Assembly (NCBI RefSeq): GCF_041361345.1
Contig: NZ_JBGKAD010000004.1
Span: 124,001-188,000, forward strand
Source of the DNA: Halobaculum sp. MBLA0147
GTDB taxonomy: Archaea > Halobacteriota > Halobacteria > Halobacteriales > Haloferacaceae
Direction of reading: 5' to 3'
Length of the DNA stretch: 64,000 nt
The notes below the pieces were generated by a model. That model was not told where the DNA came from. It ran no database searches and saw only the letters and a list, made by a program, of their open reading frames with translations. This document shows positions 40,870 to 50,674 of this stretch, piece by piece; position 1 is the stretch's first letter; every line of letters starts with the position of its first letter. Made by a program: the position numbers and the translations under genes.

Positions 40870-43500
40870 ATGGCAAAGAGTCCACGCCACTCAGATCCCG
40901 AGGACAACTGCGATAGCGATAGCGATCAGCCTCAGTCCGTGACTTCTCAAGATTCATCGGCCACTCCAGCATCGGCAGTGGATAAACTCGCTGCCGTCGT
41001 CGCCGCGCTCACCGATAGCGAATACCCTCTCGGCGAGAGCGTCCAGGCGGCGTTGACGTACAGCACTCCGACAGACCAAGCGGAGGCACTCGGCATCAAC
41101 GTGTGGTCATGTCCGGCGTGTGGAGAGACGGCATCCTCAGTCGACGATATTCTCGGCCATTTCGCCGCTAACGACGACGATCACCCCCATGAGTCTGAAG
41201 CGATGTTCAACGCTCCACTGAGGGGGCTCAAGGATGACGTCGTCGTGGCCGTCCTCGTCCCACCTGACCGTCTGCCGACGCCGGTCCTCCTCCCAGCAGT
41301 CAATCATAAGGACCGAGACGACCCGGTCGTTCTGTATGGGGAGTTCCTCCACCGGACGCTATCCCCGTTCCCGCCGACTGAGACGAACCCGTTCTCTGCA
41401 GCGGTCCCAGCGCAGGCTGACTACATCGAGACACATGTCGCAGCAAAGTTGGATGACGCACTTGAGGGGATGAGTGCGCTCCTGACAGCGACACAACTCT
41501 CACCGAGTACAGACACAGCTCGCACACTTGCTGACCTCCTTGACGCCGGTCGGAATCGCCTTGAGAATGATCAGCCACTTCGCGAGTACGCCGACATAGA
41601 CAAGGACGCGATTCCTGCGATTGAATCCGAGAAAGGAACAGAGACCGAGGCGACCGCAGGGACGCTCACTGATACTACGGACACAGGACCCGGTCCAGAC
41701 ACTAGTGCGGACAACACAGACGCCGCTCCCGAGGCAGGCGCAGGTGACGCAGCAGCATCTCAACACATGGCAACCGAATCCACTTCATCCTCACAAGAGG
41801 CAGAGGACCCAGACATGTCCGATTCATCGACCGACAACACCACCGGCGAGACACCCGCAGATGAGACTAATACCAGCGCCGACACAGACGAGTTGAACCA
41901 CTGGGGGTACGAGTGTGAGACCCTGTTGTGCCCGTTCTGCGAGCAGTCCGTGACGGCAGATCCAGTCTCACTTGGCCGCCATCTCAAGAAGGCGCTCCGA
42001 CGTGACCACACTGATGTCACAGCCACCTCTGGAGAGCTTGAGTTCTCCGAAGAAGTGTTCGGCGGAGTCCACCGAGTAACACTCCCGAATACCCCCGAAG
42101 CGGCGTTTACAGGCTACGACGCAGACGGTAGTCTCCAGGTCCTCGTCACGCTAGCAAACCCACTCCAAGAGCCAGCCGATATGGCCGATCTCGGCCGCGG
42201 CGACTTCAATTGGGAGGCTCACCCACCGGAAGCTCACCCAGAAGGGAGCGCTCTCACGGCGCCACCGCAGTACAAGGCATATGAGAACGGTGAGTTCACA
42301 ACCACACAGGATTCGGAACAGACGTTTGAGTGTCCGACCTGTGGTGACCGACGAGAGTACCATCCGCTGATCACGCACATCATGCGATCCGGCGATCACG
42401 ATGTCAACCCCCACGTTCGCACACTGCAAGGGTATAGTGATGAGGACGGACTTGGGGGTGCGGCGCTGCCAAACCCGTTCCGAGCAGAGGCAGGGGCGCG
42501 GCCAGTACTCAGGTGGGACGCCGACACCATCACGGCAGAGATCAATACAGATGCCGAAATCGCGCCGTCTGCGACCCCCTATCCAGGCCGCGACACCGTC
42601 GACAGGCATCCCCGCACCGAGTTCATCACACTCTCACGTCGAGATGACACCACTCCCGACCCAGACAGCGAAGAAACCACTCCCGACGAAGACCCCACAG
42701 ATGAGGGCGGGCAAGAGACACTCGACGACGTCGCGGAGTCAACTGACGGGACAGAGGGCGCACATGCTACGGATGCGCCCGGCAGCACCACGGGAGAGCC
42801 TGACCGAACAGATGAACACGTCGCGGCAAACGCGCTACTCGCTCGCGACAGCCTGATGGTACACGACGGGTTCACCGGTCCGAACGCACCCACACTGGCG
42901 ACTGCCGCTGAGGCCGCCGATCTCCCAGAGGTGTTCGTCGAGACGAAACATCAAGAGCTCACGGGTGATGCACTCGACGATCACTTCGATCCAGAGTTGG
43001 TGGCGGACCTGCGGGAAGAGATCGCAGATGTGACCGCCAACAGCTCACCGATCGAATCAACTGCGCCCCCGATGGAGTCACTCCCGGATGGGATTGACTC
43101 GTTCGACTCCCTCAAACACAAACTTGGAGAGATCCGCGATGTCAACCGAAAGGAGTCAGAGACAACGGAGGCGGCAGGCGGTGCGGCAGCCCAGACCGTG
43201 GTTGACACGGACTCTGATACGCAACCCACTGCAACCGCTGCGGGACACGCCCAGTCGACCGAATCAACCACCAACACAGAGACATCGGCGACAGGCCAGC
43301 AAGACAGTGCCGCCCAGACGAAGGAAGACCCCGTCAGATCGGGCGACGACCGGCTTCAGGATGCAATCGAGACAGCTGAGCGCCTCCTGACGATGGCGGA
43401 GGACAAGCAAGGGATGAGTGATGAGCGCCTGCAGGATGTTGGAAAGGCAGAAGCGAGTGTTCTCAACGCAGTCCTCGATCAACTCAAAGAAGAGCCCTGA
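40870..43500 (+). CDS. triple zinc-finger acidic protein, 876 aa
   Basis: Three separated Cys-x2-Cys...His-x(n)-His modules are visible at about residues 80-106, 350-382 and 485-515. Each begins Cys-Pro-x-Cys and ends in a His-rich segment after a predicted helix, so they are repeated modules. They are embedded in strongly acidic, disordered Thr/Asp/Glu-rich linkers (270-345 and 590-660), and a helical region follows at 780-876. No enzyme motif is present. It could be a scaffold or DNA-binding factor for the PilB-PilC machine downstream. The family is not recognised. Confidence 0.65.
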   Translation: MAKSPRHSDPEDNCDSDSDQPQSVTSQDSSATPASAVDKLAAVVAALTDSEYPLGESVQAALTYSTPTDQAEALGINVWSCPACGETASSVDDILGHFAANDDDHPHESEAMFNAPLRGLKDDVVVAVLVPPDRLPTPVLLPAVNHKDRDDPVVLYGEFLHRTLSPFPPTETNPFSAAVPAQADYIETHVAAKLDDALEGMSALLTATQLSPSTDTARTLADLLDAGRNRLENDQPLREYADIDKDAIPAIESEKGTETEATAGTLTDTTDTGPGPDTSADNTDAAPEAGAGDAAASQHMATESTSSSQEAEDPDMSDSSTDNTTGETPADETNTSADTDELNHWGYECETLLCPFCEQSVTADPVSLGRHLKKALRRDHTDVTATSGELEFSEEVFGGVHRVTLPNTPEAAFTGYDADGSLQVLVTLANPLQEPADMADLGRGDFNWEAHPPEAHPEGSALTAPPQYKAYENGEFTTTQDSEQTFECPTCGDRREYHPLITHIMRSGDHDVNPHVRTLQGYSDEDGLGGAALPNPFRAEAGARPVLRWDADTITAEINTDAEIAPSATPYPGRDTVDRHPRTEFITLSRRDDTTPDPDSEETTPDEDPTDEGGQETLDDVAESTDGTEGAHATDAPGSTTGEPDRTDEHVAANALLARDSLMVHDGFTGPNAPTLATAAEAADLPEVFVETKHQELTGDALDDHFDPELVADLREEIADVTANSSPIESTAPPMESLPDGIDSFDSLKHKLGEIRDVNRKESETTEAAGGAAAQTVVDTDSDTQPTATAAGHAQSTESTTNTETSATGQQDSAAQTKEDPVRSGDDRLQDAIETAERLLTMAEDKQGMSDERLQDVGKAEASVLNAVLDQLKEEP

Positions 43501-43552
43501 TCCAAGGGGACACATTTGGGCGGCCTCTCGTCTCGCTAGTATCGATTCCGGA

Positions 43553-43561
43553 CTTTTTATG
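43553..43561 (+). promoter_or_regulatory. TATA box upstream of the RecA-like gene
   Basis: CTTTTTATG lies 40-48 bp upstream of ATG 43601, within an otherwise GC-balanced gap. Confidence 0.45.
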
Positions 43562-43600
43562 TGGCACGACGCAGTGACTCTGGTTAACTAAGTGGTCAGG

Positions 43601-45202
43601 ATGGCAGGGGATAATCAATCGACAAGTCTCATCCAAGGCGGCGCTGGGACACACGTCAGTCCATTCGTTGTCCCGGCCGACGGCGAATCTGCGTCAGAGC
43701 CAGACCGGTTTTCACCAGACCTCACCGATAAGCCGTGGCGGTCGCTCACGTCAGCCACCGTGACAAGCGCTGCGACTCAGCCGAAGTCGTCGACACAGAC
43801 CTCAAGCCACGTTGCTGCTTCACACCAGGGCGATCACTCGCGGTATCTTGTCTCTGACTCACCACCAGCTCGGTCCACAGGCCCCTCGGGGCAGAGCAAA
43901 GCTCTAGTGATCCCCAGTGACATGGACACACCAGCCGTTACAGCGACACCAGGCCGTCCGTCACACGTGGTGACACCAACTGGCACACTACTGGTGACAG
44001 ATGGCGGAACTAGGCAGAGCGCTTTCTGTGCACCCACAGGTAAATCACGGAATTCCCACTGCGGGCCCGCAAGACGTTTCCACCCTGATACACAACGACT
44101 CACTACGACAGATCCAGTAGCATCCAGAGAAATGTCCGTAGATCCACATCCACAGTCACCATCGCTCTTGCCAGTCCAGGTTTTCGCCGATCTCCCCGAA
44201 GTTACCCCGGACAACCTACCAGTCCCACAGGACGACGAAACGAATCCCGCAGCACAGGAGACACCGACACAGGCGCCTGCGCGGACATCTGACCGTGATC
44301 AGACGGTCATCGATACAACAGATACCGAAGGTCCAGCCAGCCCGCCTGCACCGACAGAAAGCAGCACAGGACCCAGCCAACAGCGGGAGTCCGTTTTGAA
44401 GCACGAGGCAGAACAGCATCTGCCCCCGTCGTTCAATGTCTCGGAGACGCTACCTACAACAACAGACGGTGGAGGGGAGCTGGAGGTTGACGATGCCACG
44501 CGGGAGCCAGAACTGGCGCAGCCTAGTGGTGACACGACAACCGCGATGCGGCCTGCCGAGGAGCCAACACAAGACGCCTTTCAGACGAGCCTCAACCAAC
44601 TCAACAACACGTTCAAACGGGGCGGGCTAGAGCCGGGGTCGATTGTGTTCATCTCTGGTGATGACCCAGCGGGAGACCTCCTACACAGGTTTGTCCCTGA
44701 AGACGGGTCGATGCTGTACTTCTCTGCCGGCGCCACCGAACATCAAGTGACGACACGGCACAGTGCAATCGTCGACTCACTGACGTCCCTGTCGGTCCAC
44801 TCAGTCCTTGAAGAAGCTGATCCAGTCGAGACCATCTCCAGCATCGCAGAACAGACAGTGACGTCCGAGAGTGTCATCGCAATCTCACCGCTTGATCTTC
44901 TCGATCTGTCAAAACAGAACATCGCACGACTCGCCCAGCGACTTCACCGCGTCGCTGAGGCTACAGGCTCGGTCGTGCTAATGCACGAACTGGACGATAG
45001 TGGGGTTGCGAAGAAGGTACTCGACGGCCAGGCGTCGCTCACGTTGCGCGTGATCCCACACCACGACTCACAAGCCCCGGCTGAACTCCTGATTCAAGGA
45101 TACGGCCCGCAGTATGCGATCCAAGGAGACAGCATCACAGCCTTCGAGATCGATGAAGAGGCCTATCGGCTCACTACCAACCGAGACATCGCGAATCTCT
45201 GA
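43601..45202 (+). CDS. RecA-fold protein without a canonical P-loop, 533 aa
   Basis: The first 320 residues are disordered (Thr/Pro/Gln/Asp-rich). The C-terminal 205 residues look like a RecA/KaiC-fold domain: Gly-Leu-Glu-Pro-Gly-Ser-Ile-Val-Phe-Ile-Ser-Gly, where a P-loop should follow, but the sequence is Asp-Asp-Pro-Ala-Gly-Asp with no Gly-Lys-Thr/Ser. A Val-Val-Leu-Met-His-Glu strand resembles a Walker B position. In archaella, FlaH/ArlH is a RecA-fold partner of the ArlI motor. This protein lies upstream of a PilB-type ATPase, so a similar accessory role is plausible. GTG at 43592 is an alternative start. Confidence 0.6.
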   Translation: MAGDNQSTSLIQGGAGTHVSPFVVPADGESASEPDRFSPDLTDKPWRSLTSATVTSAATQPKSSTQTSSHVAASHQGDHSRYLVSDSPPARSTGPSGQSKALVIPSDMDTPAVTATPGRPSHVVTPTGTLLVTDGGTRQSAFCAPTGKSRNSHCGPARRFHPDTQRLTTTDPVASREMSVDPHPQSPSLLPVQVFADLPEVTPDNLPVPQDDETNPAAQETPTQAPARTSDRDQTVIDTTDTEGPASPPAPTESSTGPSQQRESVLKHEAEQHLPPSFNVSETLPTTTDGGGELEVDDATREPELAQPSGDTTTAMRPAEEPTQDAFQTSLNQLNNTFKRGGLEPGSIVFISGDDPAGDLLHRFVPEDGSMLYFSAGATEHQVTTRHSAIVDSLTSLSVHSVLEEADPVETISSIAEQTVTSESVIAISPLDLLDLSKQNIARLAQRLHRVAEATGSVVLMHELDDSGVAKKVLDGQASLTLRVIPHHDSQAPAELLIQGYGPQYAIQGDSITAFEIDEEAYRLTTNRDIANL

Positions 45203-45295
45203 GACCGTTACTCCCCTCAGGAACTCACATCTGCGGCACCGCTACTGCGGATCACACGATCAGACGGAGACTGAAGTCACAGACACCAACCAGCC

Positions 45296-45306
45296 GATTT
45301 ATACGC
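45296..45306 (+). promoter_or_regulatory. TATA box for pilB-like gene
   Basis: GATTTATACGC is centred 30 bp upstream of ATG 45331, and is the likely promoter of the PilB-PilC-pilin gene row. Confidence 0.6.
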
Positions 45307-45330
45307 TCCTAGCACACATACGGAAGCAAG

Positions 45331-47958
45331 ATGTCATCGGATTCGAGAGGCAACGCCACCCAGCGACGAGACACGTCTCGACAGGAACAGCGGGCAGTCC
45401 ACGGGACGGCACACGGGATTCACTACAATGGAGTGATATACGGAATCCCCGAAGATGTCAGTGATCACTTCTTTACAATCACCGCCGATGAAGCAGACCA
45501 GTTCGAAAACTTCGATATCGGCGAACAAACACTCACCACCCAAGAAGACCTCGAACACGCGATTCCTGACGAGGATAAACCTCGACTCAGAGAGCGGGAG
45601 CGGTACTGGGTGAACAAACCCTACGCTTTCGTCGTGATCTGTGAGGACCGGATCACAGAAGAATTCCGGTACTTCGTCATTGAACCGGCGCTGACCGAGA
45701 CCCAGCGCCAAGCAAAAGACTTCCTCTCATCGAAAGCGCGGTCGGCACTCGAGACTGACGAACTCGATATGGACGCCTCGCCGAAGGAGCGTGCCCGCGC
45801 GCTCCGCACGCAGGTCCTCCAGCTACTGCGCCGGTATCAGATGATTGACCGGGCTAACTGGAACAAGAGTTCCGGGGTGCAGGACTTCGAGGACCTCCTC
45901 CAGATTTATCGTGATGACTCGGCGAGCTTCTCAACACGGCTCCAGACTATCGCGGGGCACCTCCTTGACGGCGGCAACCCGACACTGTCTCAGACCACGA
46001 AAGAAGCACTCATCCATACACTCGAACGGCAAGCCTCGTCAGCGATCGGTCCATCAAGCGACATCGACGACGTTGCGTACCCGACACACGACGACGGCTC
46101 AGTCGTCCAGTTCAACCGGACAGATGTGTCTCGGATCATGCACTACCTGATTCGGGACAACATCGGATTCGGCAAGCTTGAAGCGATCTTCCAAGACGAG
46201 CTAGTTGAAGACATCCACGTGTCCGGCTATAACTCGAATGTACTCGTGTCGCTTGGCCGCCAATACGAGGGCGACGTGATCACAAACGTGGAATTCGGGC
46301 AGGCAGATCTCGACTCGTGGATTCAAACGAACGCCGAGGCAGCAGGAAAGGGAATCTCACGTCAAGACCCCACAGTTGACGCGGAACTCTCTGATGGCTC
46401 TCGCGTGAAACTGACCTTGGGCGAGGAGATCACCGACGGTGGCTCAAACTTCACGATCCGGAAGTTCTCGGAAGTCCCCCACACGCCGGTGGACCTCGTC
46501 TGTTGGGACACCTTCTCGCTTGACGAGATGGCGTATCTCTGGCTCATGGTCGAACAGGGCGCGAACATCATCGTCGCTGGGGGAACTGCCAGTGGGAAGA
46601 CGACGACGCTCAACGCACTGTCGCTGTTCGTCGACGCTCGCGAAAAGGTGCTCTCAATCGAAGACACGCGGGAGATCGAGATTCCACACGTCCACTGGAC
46701 AAAGTACGTCACTCGCGAAGGGAGTGCGAGCGCAAGCACAGACACAATCGGCCACGGCGATCTCGTCAAAGGCGCACTCCGCGAACGCCCAAACAACATC
46801 ATCCTCGGCGAAGTGCGTGACGAGGAGGCGACGGACCACCTATTCGAAGCAATGAGTACTGGCCACCGAGGGTTGACGACGTTCCACGCTGACAGTGCCC
46901 AGACACTGGTCAACCGATTTATCGACAATTACAACGTCGCCCCCTCGCAGGTGCCGACGCTCGACCTCCTTATCATCCAGTCTGAGGTGACGATGGACGG
47001 GCAGAGCGTTCGGCGCGCAGAGCGCATTCAAGAGGTGTCTCAGGTGTCGACTGAAGGCGATCAGAAAACGCTCAAAGGCGATGAGCCGTTCTACTGGACT
47101 CCAACTGAGGGGCACGTTCCCAACGACCTTGACACAGACCTGATGGCAGAGGTCCGCGAACATCGAGGCTGGACGCAAGAGGGGCTGGAGAAAGAACTCG
47201 AAACCAGAAAGGCAGTCCTCGCGTACCTGATCGACAACGACATTCGCTCGTATCAGGACGTGGCCGCGGCACTCCAAGGCTACACATTCGCACAAGAGAG
47301 CTTGCTCGGGGAGATCGGCGCTGGGACATTCGCTGACTCGGTCGACATGCTCCACAACTTGCAGTATATCGATATTGACATCCCGGAGAGCAAAGAAGCG
47401 AAGACAGAGCGGCCAGAAGACGACGAGATCAAACAAACTGCGAAGACTGTCCTCAACGAGAACGAAGAGATGCTGTCCGCAGCTGCCAGTGTAGCCGGCG
47501 ACGGGTTCGATCCTGTCGTCGACGAGGTCACTGGTCGGATGCGCGAGGACCTTCGCGCTCGCCACGCCACCAGAAAGACACCACATCAAGAAGAGCCCAC
47601 AGCGGAGAGCGATGATGGGGGGACACAGCCGGCCGACGATCCCGGCCAGCTCGAAGCCGACCACCGCCCAGAACCAACAGGCCGGCTTGATGATCAAATA
47701 GTAGCGGAAGCCGACGACGAGGCAACGACCGCCACCCAGCGCGAAAATGGTCATGCATCGGCTGACACCTCGTCCGATACCAACGGCGCCACCGAGGCAG
47801 TGGCCGGCGCGGGTACCAACGGGGCACAGTCATCGAGCGCGGCTAACAACGGGCACGAGTCGGACACGACGGCTGATACAGAAGAAATCGTTGAGGCGAA
47901 CAGCGAGGAGGCAACTGAGAACGCTGACGCTGATAGACCTGATCCCAATGGCAACTGA
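45331..47958 (+). CDS. PilB/GspE-type secretion ATPase, 875 aa
   Basis: This is a type II/IV secretion hexameric ATPase that powers assembly of archaeal type IV pili. Walker A is Gly-Gly-Thr-Ala-Ser-Gly-Lys-Thr-Thr (417-425), the Asp box includes Ser-Ile-Glu-Asp-Thr-Arg-Glu (442-448), Walker B is Ile-Ile-Leu-Gly-Glu-Val-Arg (490-496), and the His box contains Thr-Phe-His-Ala (517-520). A long N-terminal domain (1-240) and a C-terminal acidic, disordered tail (about 120 residues) extend beyond the core. The reading frame overlaps the start of the membrane platform gene by 11 bases. This is a strong family assignment. Confidence 0.93.
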   Translation: MSSDSRGNATQRRDTSRQEQRAVHGTAHGIHYNGVIYGIPEDVSDHFFTITADEADQFENFDIGEQTLTTQEDLEHAIPDEDKPRLRERERYWVNKPYAFVVICEDRITEEFRYFVIEPALTETQRQAKDFLSSKARSALETDELDMDASPKERARALRTQVLQLLRRYQMIDRANWNKSSGVQDFEDLLQIYRDDSASFSTRLQTIAGHLLDGGNPTLSQTTKEALIHTLERQASSAIGPSSDIDDVAYPTHDDGSVVQFNRTDVSRIMHYLIRDNIGFGKLEAIFQDELVEDIHVSGYNSNVLVSLGRQYEGDVITNVEFGQADLDSWIQTNAEAAGKGISRQDPTVDAELSDGSRVKLTLGEEITDGGSNFTIRKFSEVPHTPVDLVCWDTFSLDEMAYLWLMVEQGANIIVAGGTASGKTTTLNALSLFVDAREKVLSIEDTREIEIPHVHWTKYVTREGSASASTDTIGHGDLVKGALRERPNNIILGEVRDEEATDHLFEAMSTGHRGLTTFHADSAQTLVNRFIDNYNVAPSQVPTLDLLIIQSEVTMDGQSVRRAERIQEVSQVSTEGDQKTLKGDEPFYWTPTEGHVPNDLDTDLMAEVREHRGWTQEGLEKELETRKAVLAYLIDNDIRSYQDVAAALQGYTFAQESLLGEIGAGTFADSVDMLHNLQYIDIDIPESKEAKTERPEDDEIKQTAKTVLNENEEMLSAAASVAGDGFDPVVDEVTGRMREDLRARHATRKTPHQEEPTAESDDGGTQPADDPGQLEADHRPEPTGRLDDQIVAEADDEATTATQRENGHASADTSSDTNGATEAVAGAGTNGAQSSSAANNGHESDTTADTEEIVEANSEEATENADADRPDPNGN

Positions 47959-50071
47959 TGACTCAAACACCGTCGGTGCAGAACTCCAGCCAGTCTCGAA
48001 AGACGAGGCGCGGACAGCCGGTACGACTGGCGTCGCGAGTGCCTTCCTCGACTTCACTGGCCGCGTGTTTTATCCGCTCTACACGCTTCTCGAGCCATTC
48101 CAGCAACAACAGATCGAGAGCTGTCGAACCGGTCTTCAACAGGCCAACATTTCTGAACCAGTCGAGTTGTACATTTCCCGCAACCTCGGGACGGGAGCGA
48201 TCATCGGGATCGTCCTTGGACTACTCAGTGGCCTCGGGTCAGCAGTGTTCATGGCAACGAGCGGCGGACTGAGTGTCTCAGCAACTGGCTGGACGTGGCT
48301 TCCCACAGTGACGGCAGGGTCATCAGGCGGCATCCTCTCTGCGATCCTCGTCGCGAAGGGGGCAGTTGTGGTACTCCTCGTTGCTCTGTTCGGTGGCCTC
48401 ACCGGAGGCGTCCTCGGTCTGTTGTACGCGTACCGTCATCCGGCGTCTGTTGCTGAGACTCGCGAACAGGAGATTGACCGCCTGATGCCGTACGCGGTCG
48501 CGTATATGTATTCGCTCTCGGTTCAAGGGGAAGACACCGTCCGTCTGTTCAGGTCGATGGCGACATCTGAGGACATCTTCGGCGAGATCGCTGTCGAGTT
48601 CCAGCGTATCCTCGCCGACGCAGAGTACATGAACGAGCCGTATACTGAGGGCCTGAAGACAATTTCCAAACAAACACCGCACCCCCGGTTCGGACAGTTC
48701 CTGTCCGACTTCCTCACGCGGATCAACAGTGGTGGCTCGATCGAGAACTTCCTGGAACAGCAGAAGGACAAGATGCTGGAGCGGACAGCTCAACAGCAGG
48801 AACAGCAACTTGAACAGATTGAGCAGATCGGCGTGGCGTTCTCGGCCGCCTCAATCGCACCGGGGATCGGTGCCGTGATGATCGGACTGTTGATCAGCAC
48901 CGGAACACTCCCTGTGCCGGTGTTCTTTGTGATCTTCATGCTCCCGCTGATCGTCTCGGTGTTCTTCATCTTGATCATCGACGTGATCCGGCCCGATGCG
49001 AACGCGAACAGTCAGATCGAGATTCCTGACTCGCTGAAGGAGACTGACATCGACGGGGTGACGCCCCGTGGTGATGCTCCGGGGGACGTCCAGACGACCG
49101 GGATCGTCGGGTCCTACAGTGACGCGTCTGGGACAATCGACGACCTGTTCTCGCGGATCGAGAAGTCTGAACGCCGCTACAGAGTAACGCGAGTCCTCCG
49201 TGAGCCGAAAGCCTTCTTCACCGACTATCCGACGCTCTCAGTCATCCCGATGCTCGCGCTCCTTATCCCGTACTTCATCACCGGGAACAGCATCGGCCTG
49301 TTCAATATCGGTGTTCCGTCGGGGAACGGCTTCGCATGGGTCACGGGCCTTCTGGTTGTCCCCTACATCGTTCTCACGGCCCCGCTGCTCGTGTTCACGA
49401 AACTCAAGAAGCGGAAAGAGTACGACGTGAAAACGAACATGACCGAGCACCTCCGGATGATAGCGACGTTCAACGACGCTGGCCAGTCTGTACCGGAGGC
49501 AATCAAACACACGGCCCAACAGGGGACCGGCCAGTTCGCGAAGGACCTGCAAGAAGTGTACAACAAGAGCCGGTTCAACCGGACGCTTGGCCGGGCGCTC
49601 ATTGAGTTCGCGAACAAATACGACGATGCCTCAATCGCGCGCCGGATCGAACTGATGCGAGAAGCTATGGACGCGAGCGACCGCATCACAGATGTCCTGA
49701 ACACACTCGCGTCTGTGTCTGAGACACAGGACCGGCTCCGAAACCAGCGGGTGTCGAAACTGCAGTCGCAAGTGATCGTGATCTCAATCGTCACTGTTGT
49801 CGTGACTGCGATTCTTGCGTTCACGACGATGTTCTTCCTCCCACAGATTCTGGGGGCGTTCTCGTTTGGAGTCTCGGGCTTCTCGCAGGGGCCGACAGAC
49901 ATCAAGCTGTACGCGTTCTGGTTCTACGCTGGCTCGGTCTCGAACGCGGTAGGAACCGGGGCGCTGTGCGGCTGGCTAAGGTACGAATCGCTGAAGGAGG
50001 GAACACCCTACACGATCGCCTATCTGATCATCACCGTCCTCCTCTGGGCAGGGGTGTACCAGGTGATCTGA
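47948..50071 (+). CDS. PilC/TadC-type membrane platform protein, 707 aa
   Basis: This protein carries two copies of the T2SSF module (about residues 165-300 and 495-625), each with conserved cytoplasmic helices and Gly-rich motifs. The copies are separated and flanked by clusters of membrane helices, about ten in total. It is the inner platform that works with PilB to push pilin subunits out of the membrane. The ATG at 47948 lies inside the end of the pilB-like gene, indicating translational coupling. The preceding open frame is rejected because it overlaps the ATPase in another frame. Confidence 0.9.
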   Translation: MATDDSNTVGAELQPVSKDEARTAGTTGVASAFLDFTGRVFYPLYTLLEPFQQQQIESCRTGLQQANISEPVELYISRNLGTGAIIGIVLGLLSGLGSAVFMATSGGLSVSATGWTWLPTVTAGSSGGILSAILVAKGAVVVLLVALFGGLTGGVLGLLYAYRHPASVAETREQEIDRLMPYAVAYMYSLSVQGEDTVRLFRSMATSEDIFGEIAVEFQRILADAEYMNEPYTEGLKTISKQTPHPRFGQFLSDFLTRINSGGSIENFLEQQKDKMLERTAQQQEQQLEQIEQIGVAFSAASIAPGIGAVMIGLLISTGTLPVPVFFVIFMLPLIVSVFFILIIDVIRPDANANSQIEIPDSLKETDIDGVTPRGDAPGDVQTTGIVGSYSDASGTIDDLFSRIEKSERRYRVTRVLREPKAFFTDYPTLSVIPMLALLIPYFITGNSIGLFNIGVPSGNGFAWVTGLLVVPYIVLTAPLLVFTKLKKRKEYDVKTNMTEHLRMIATFNDAGQSVPEAIKHTAQQGTGQFAKDLQEVYNKSRFNRTLGRALIEFANKYDDASIARRIELMREAMDASDRITDVLNTLASVSETQDRLRNQRVSKLQSQVIVISIVTVVVTAILAFTTMFFLPQILGAFSFGVSGFSQGPTDIKLYAFWFYAGSVSNAVGTGALCGWLRYESLKEGTPYTIAYLIITVLLWAGVYQVI

Positions 50072-50674
50072 ATGACTCGCGGCAACTCACTTTTCGACCG
50101 AAGAGAGCACCCTTCCGAAGAGAGGGGGATCGCCTCAATGCTCGAGTTTGCGATGGCCGTCGTTATCCTCTCAGGAGCGATGTTGCTCGCGGTGACTGTC
50201 CTCGCTACAAACGGCGCTTCCACAGCCAACGACGATACCGCCCCACAGCAAATAGGCTTTCGAGGTGCTGACGCTCTCAGTGACGACCTCCTCGTGCCGA
50301 CAGCAAACGAGCCAGGCATCGATCACGAGTGTGCCGACGCGTACTTCAGCAGCGAGACAGATACTGGGCAAGCAGGCCGATGTGGCTTCGACCAAGCGCT
50401 CGACAGCTCACCACACGACTTCGTCCGGAGTACACTCGGCGTAGCGCCACAGTACAACGCAAACGTAACGCTGCGGGCTGATGGCTCAGTCGTCGAAACT
50501 GACCTGGACGACGACGGGACGCCCACACGGTTTGCGCTTGGACCTGAACCCGCACGTCCAGACCGTGTCTCGATCGGCGTTCGAAAAACCGTGTTCGGCG
50601 ACGATGTGCTTCCACAAGATGATCCCGACGTCGTCGAGATCCACGTTACTGTCTGGAGGGACTACGGACAATGA
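50072..50674 (+). CDS. pilin-like protein 1, 200 aa
   Basis: The start codon immediately follows the platform gene's stop. A short leader ending Glu-Arg-Gly-Ile-Ala-Ser precedes a hydrophobic helix (residues 22-45), the architecture of an archaeal prepilin or minor pseudopilin. The external domain contains two Cys residues (about 86 and 103) that could form a disulfide. It overlaps the next gene by four bases. It is the first of five consecutive pilin-like genes. Confidence 0.75.
   Translation: MTRGNSLFDRREHPSEERGIASMLEFAMAVVILSGAMLLAVTVLATNGASTANDDTAPQQIGFRGADALSDDLLVPTANEPGIDHECADAYFSSETDTGQAGRCGFDQALDSSPHDFVRSTLGVAPQYNANVTLRADGSVVETDLDDDGTPTRFALGPEPARPDRVSIGVRKTVFGDDVLPQDDPDVVEIHVTVWRDYGQ

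Noticed and set aside
40700-40942. 80-codon frame before the triple zinc-finger gene
   Set aside because: It overlaps the real gene in another frame and crosses the promoter-like region, with no supporting features.
47747-47947. N-terminal extension of the PilC-type frame
   Set aside because: It lies entirely within the end of the PilB-type gene in another frame and is Arg/Thr-rich. The true start is the ATG at 47948.
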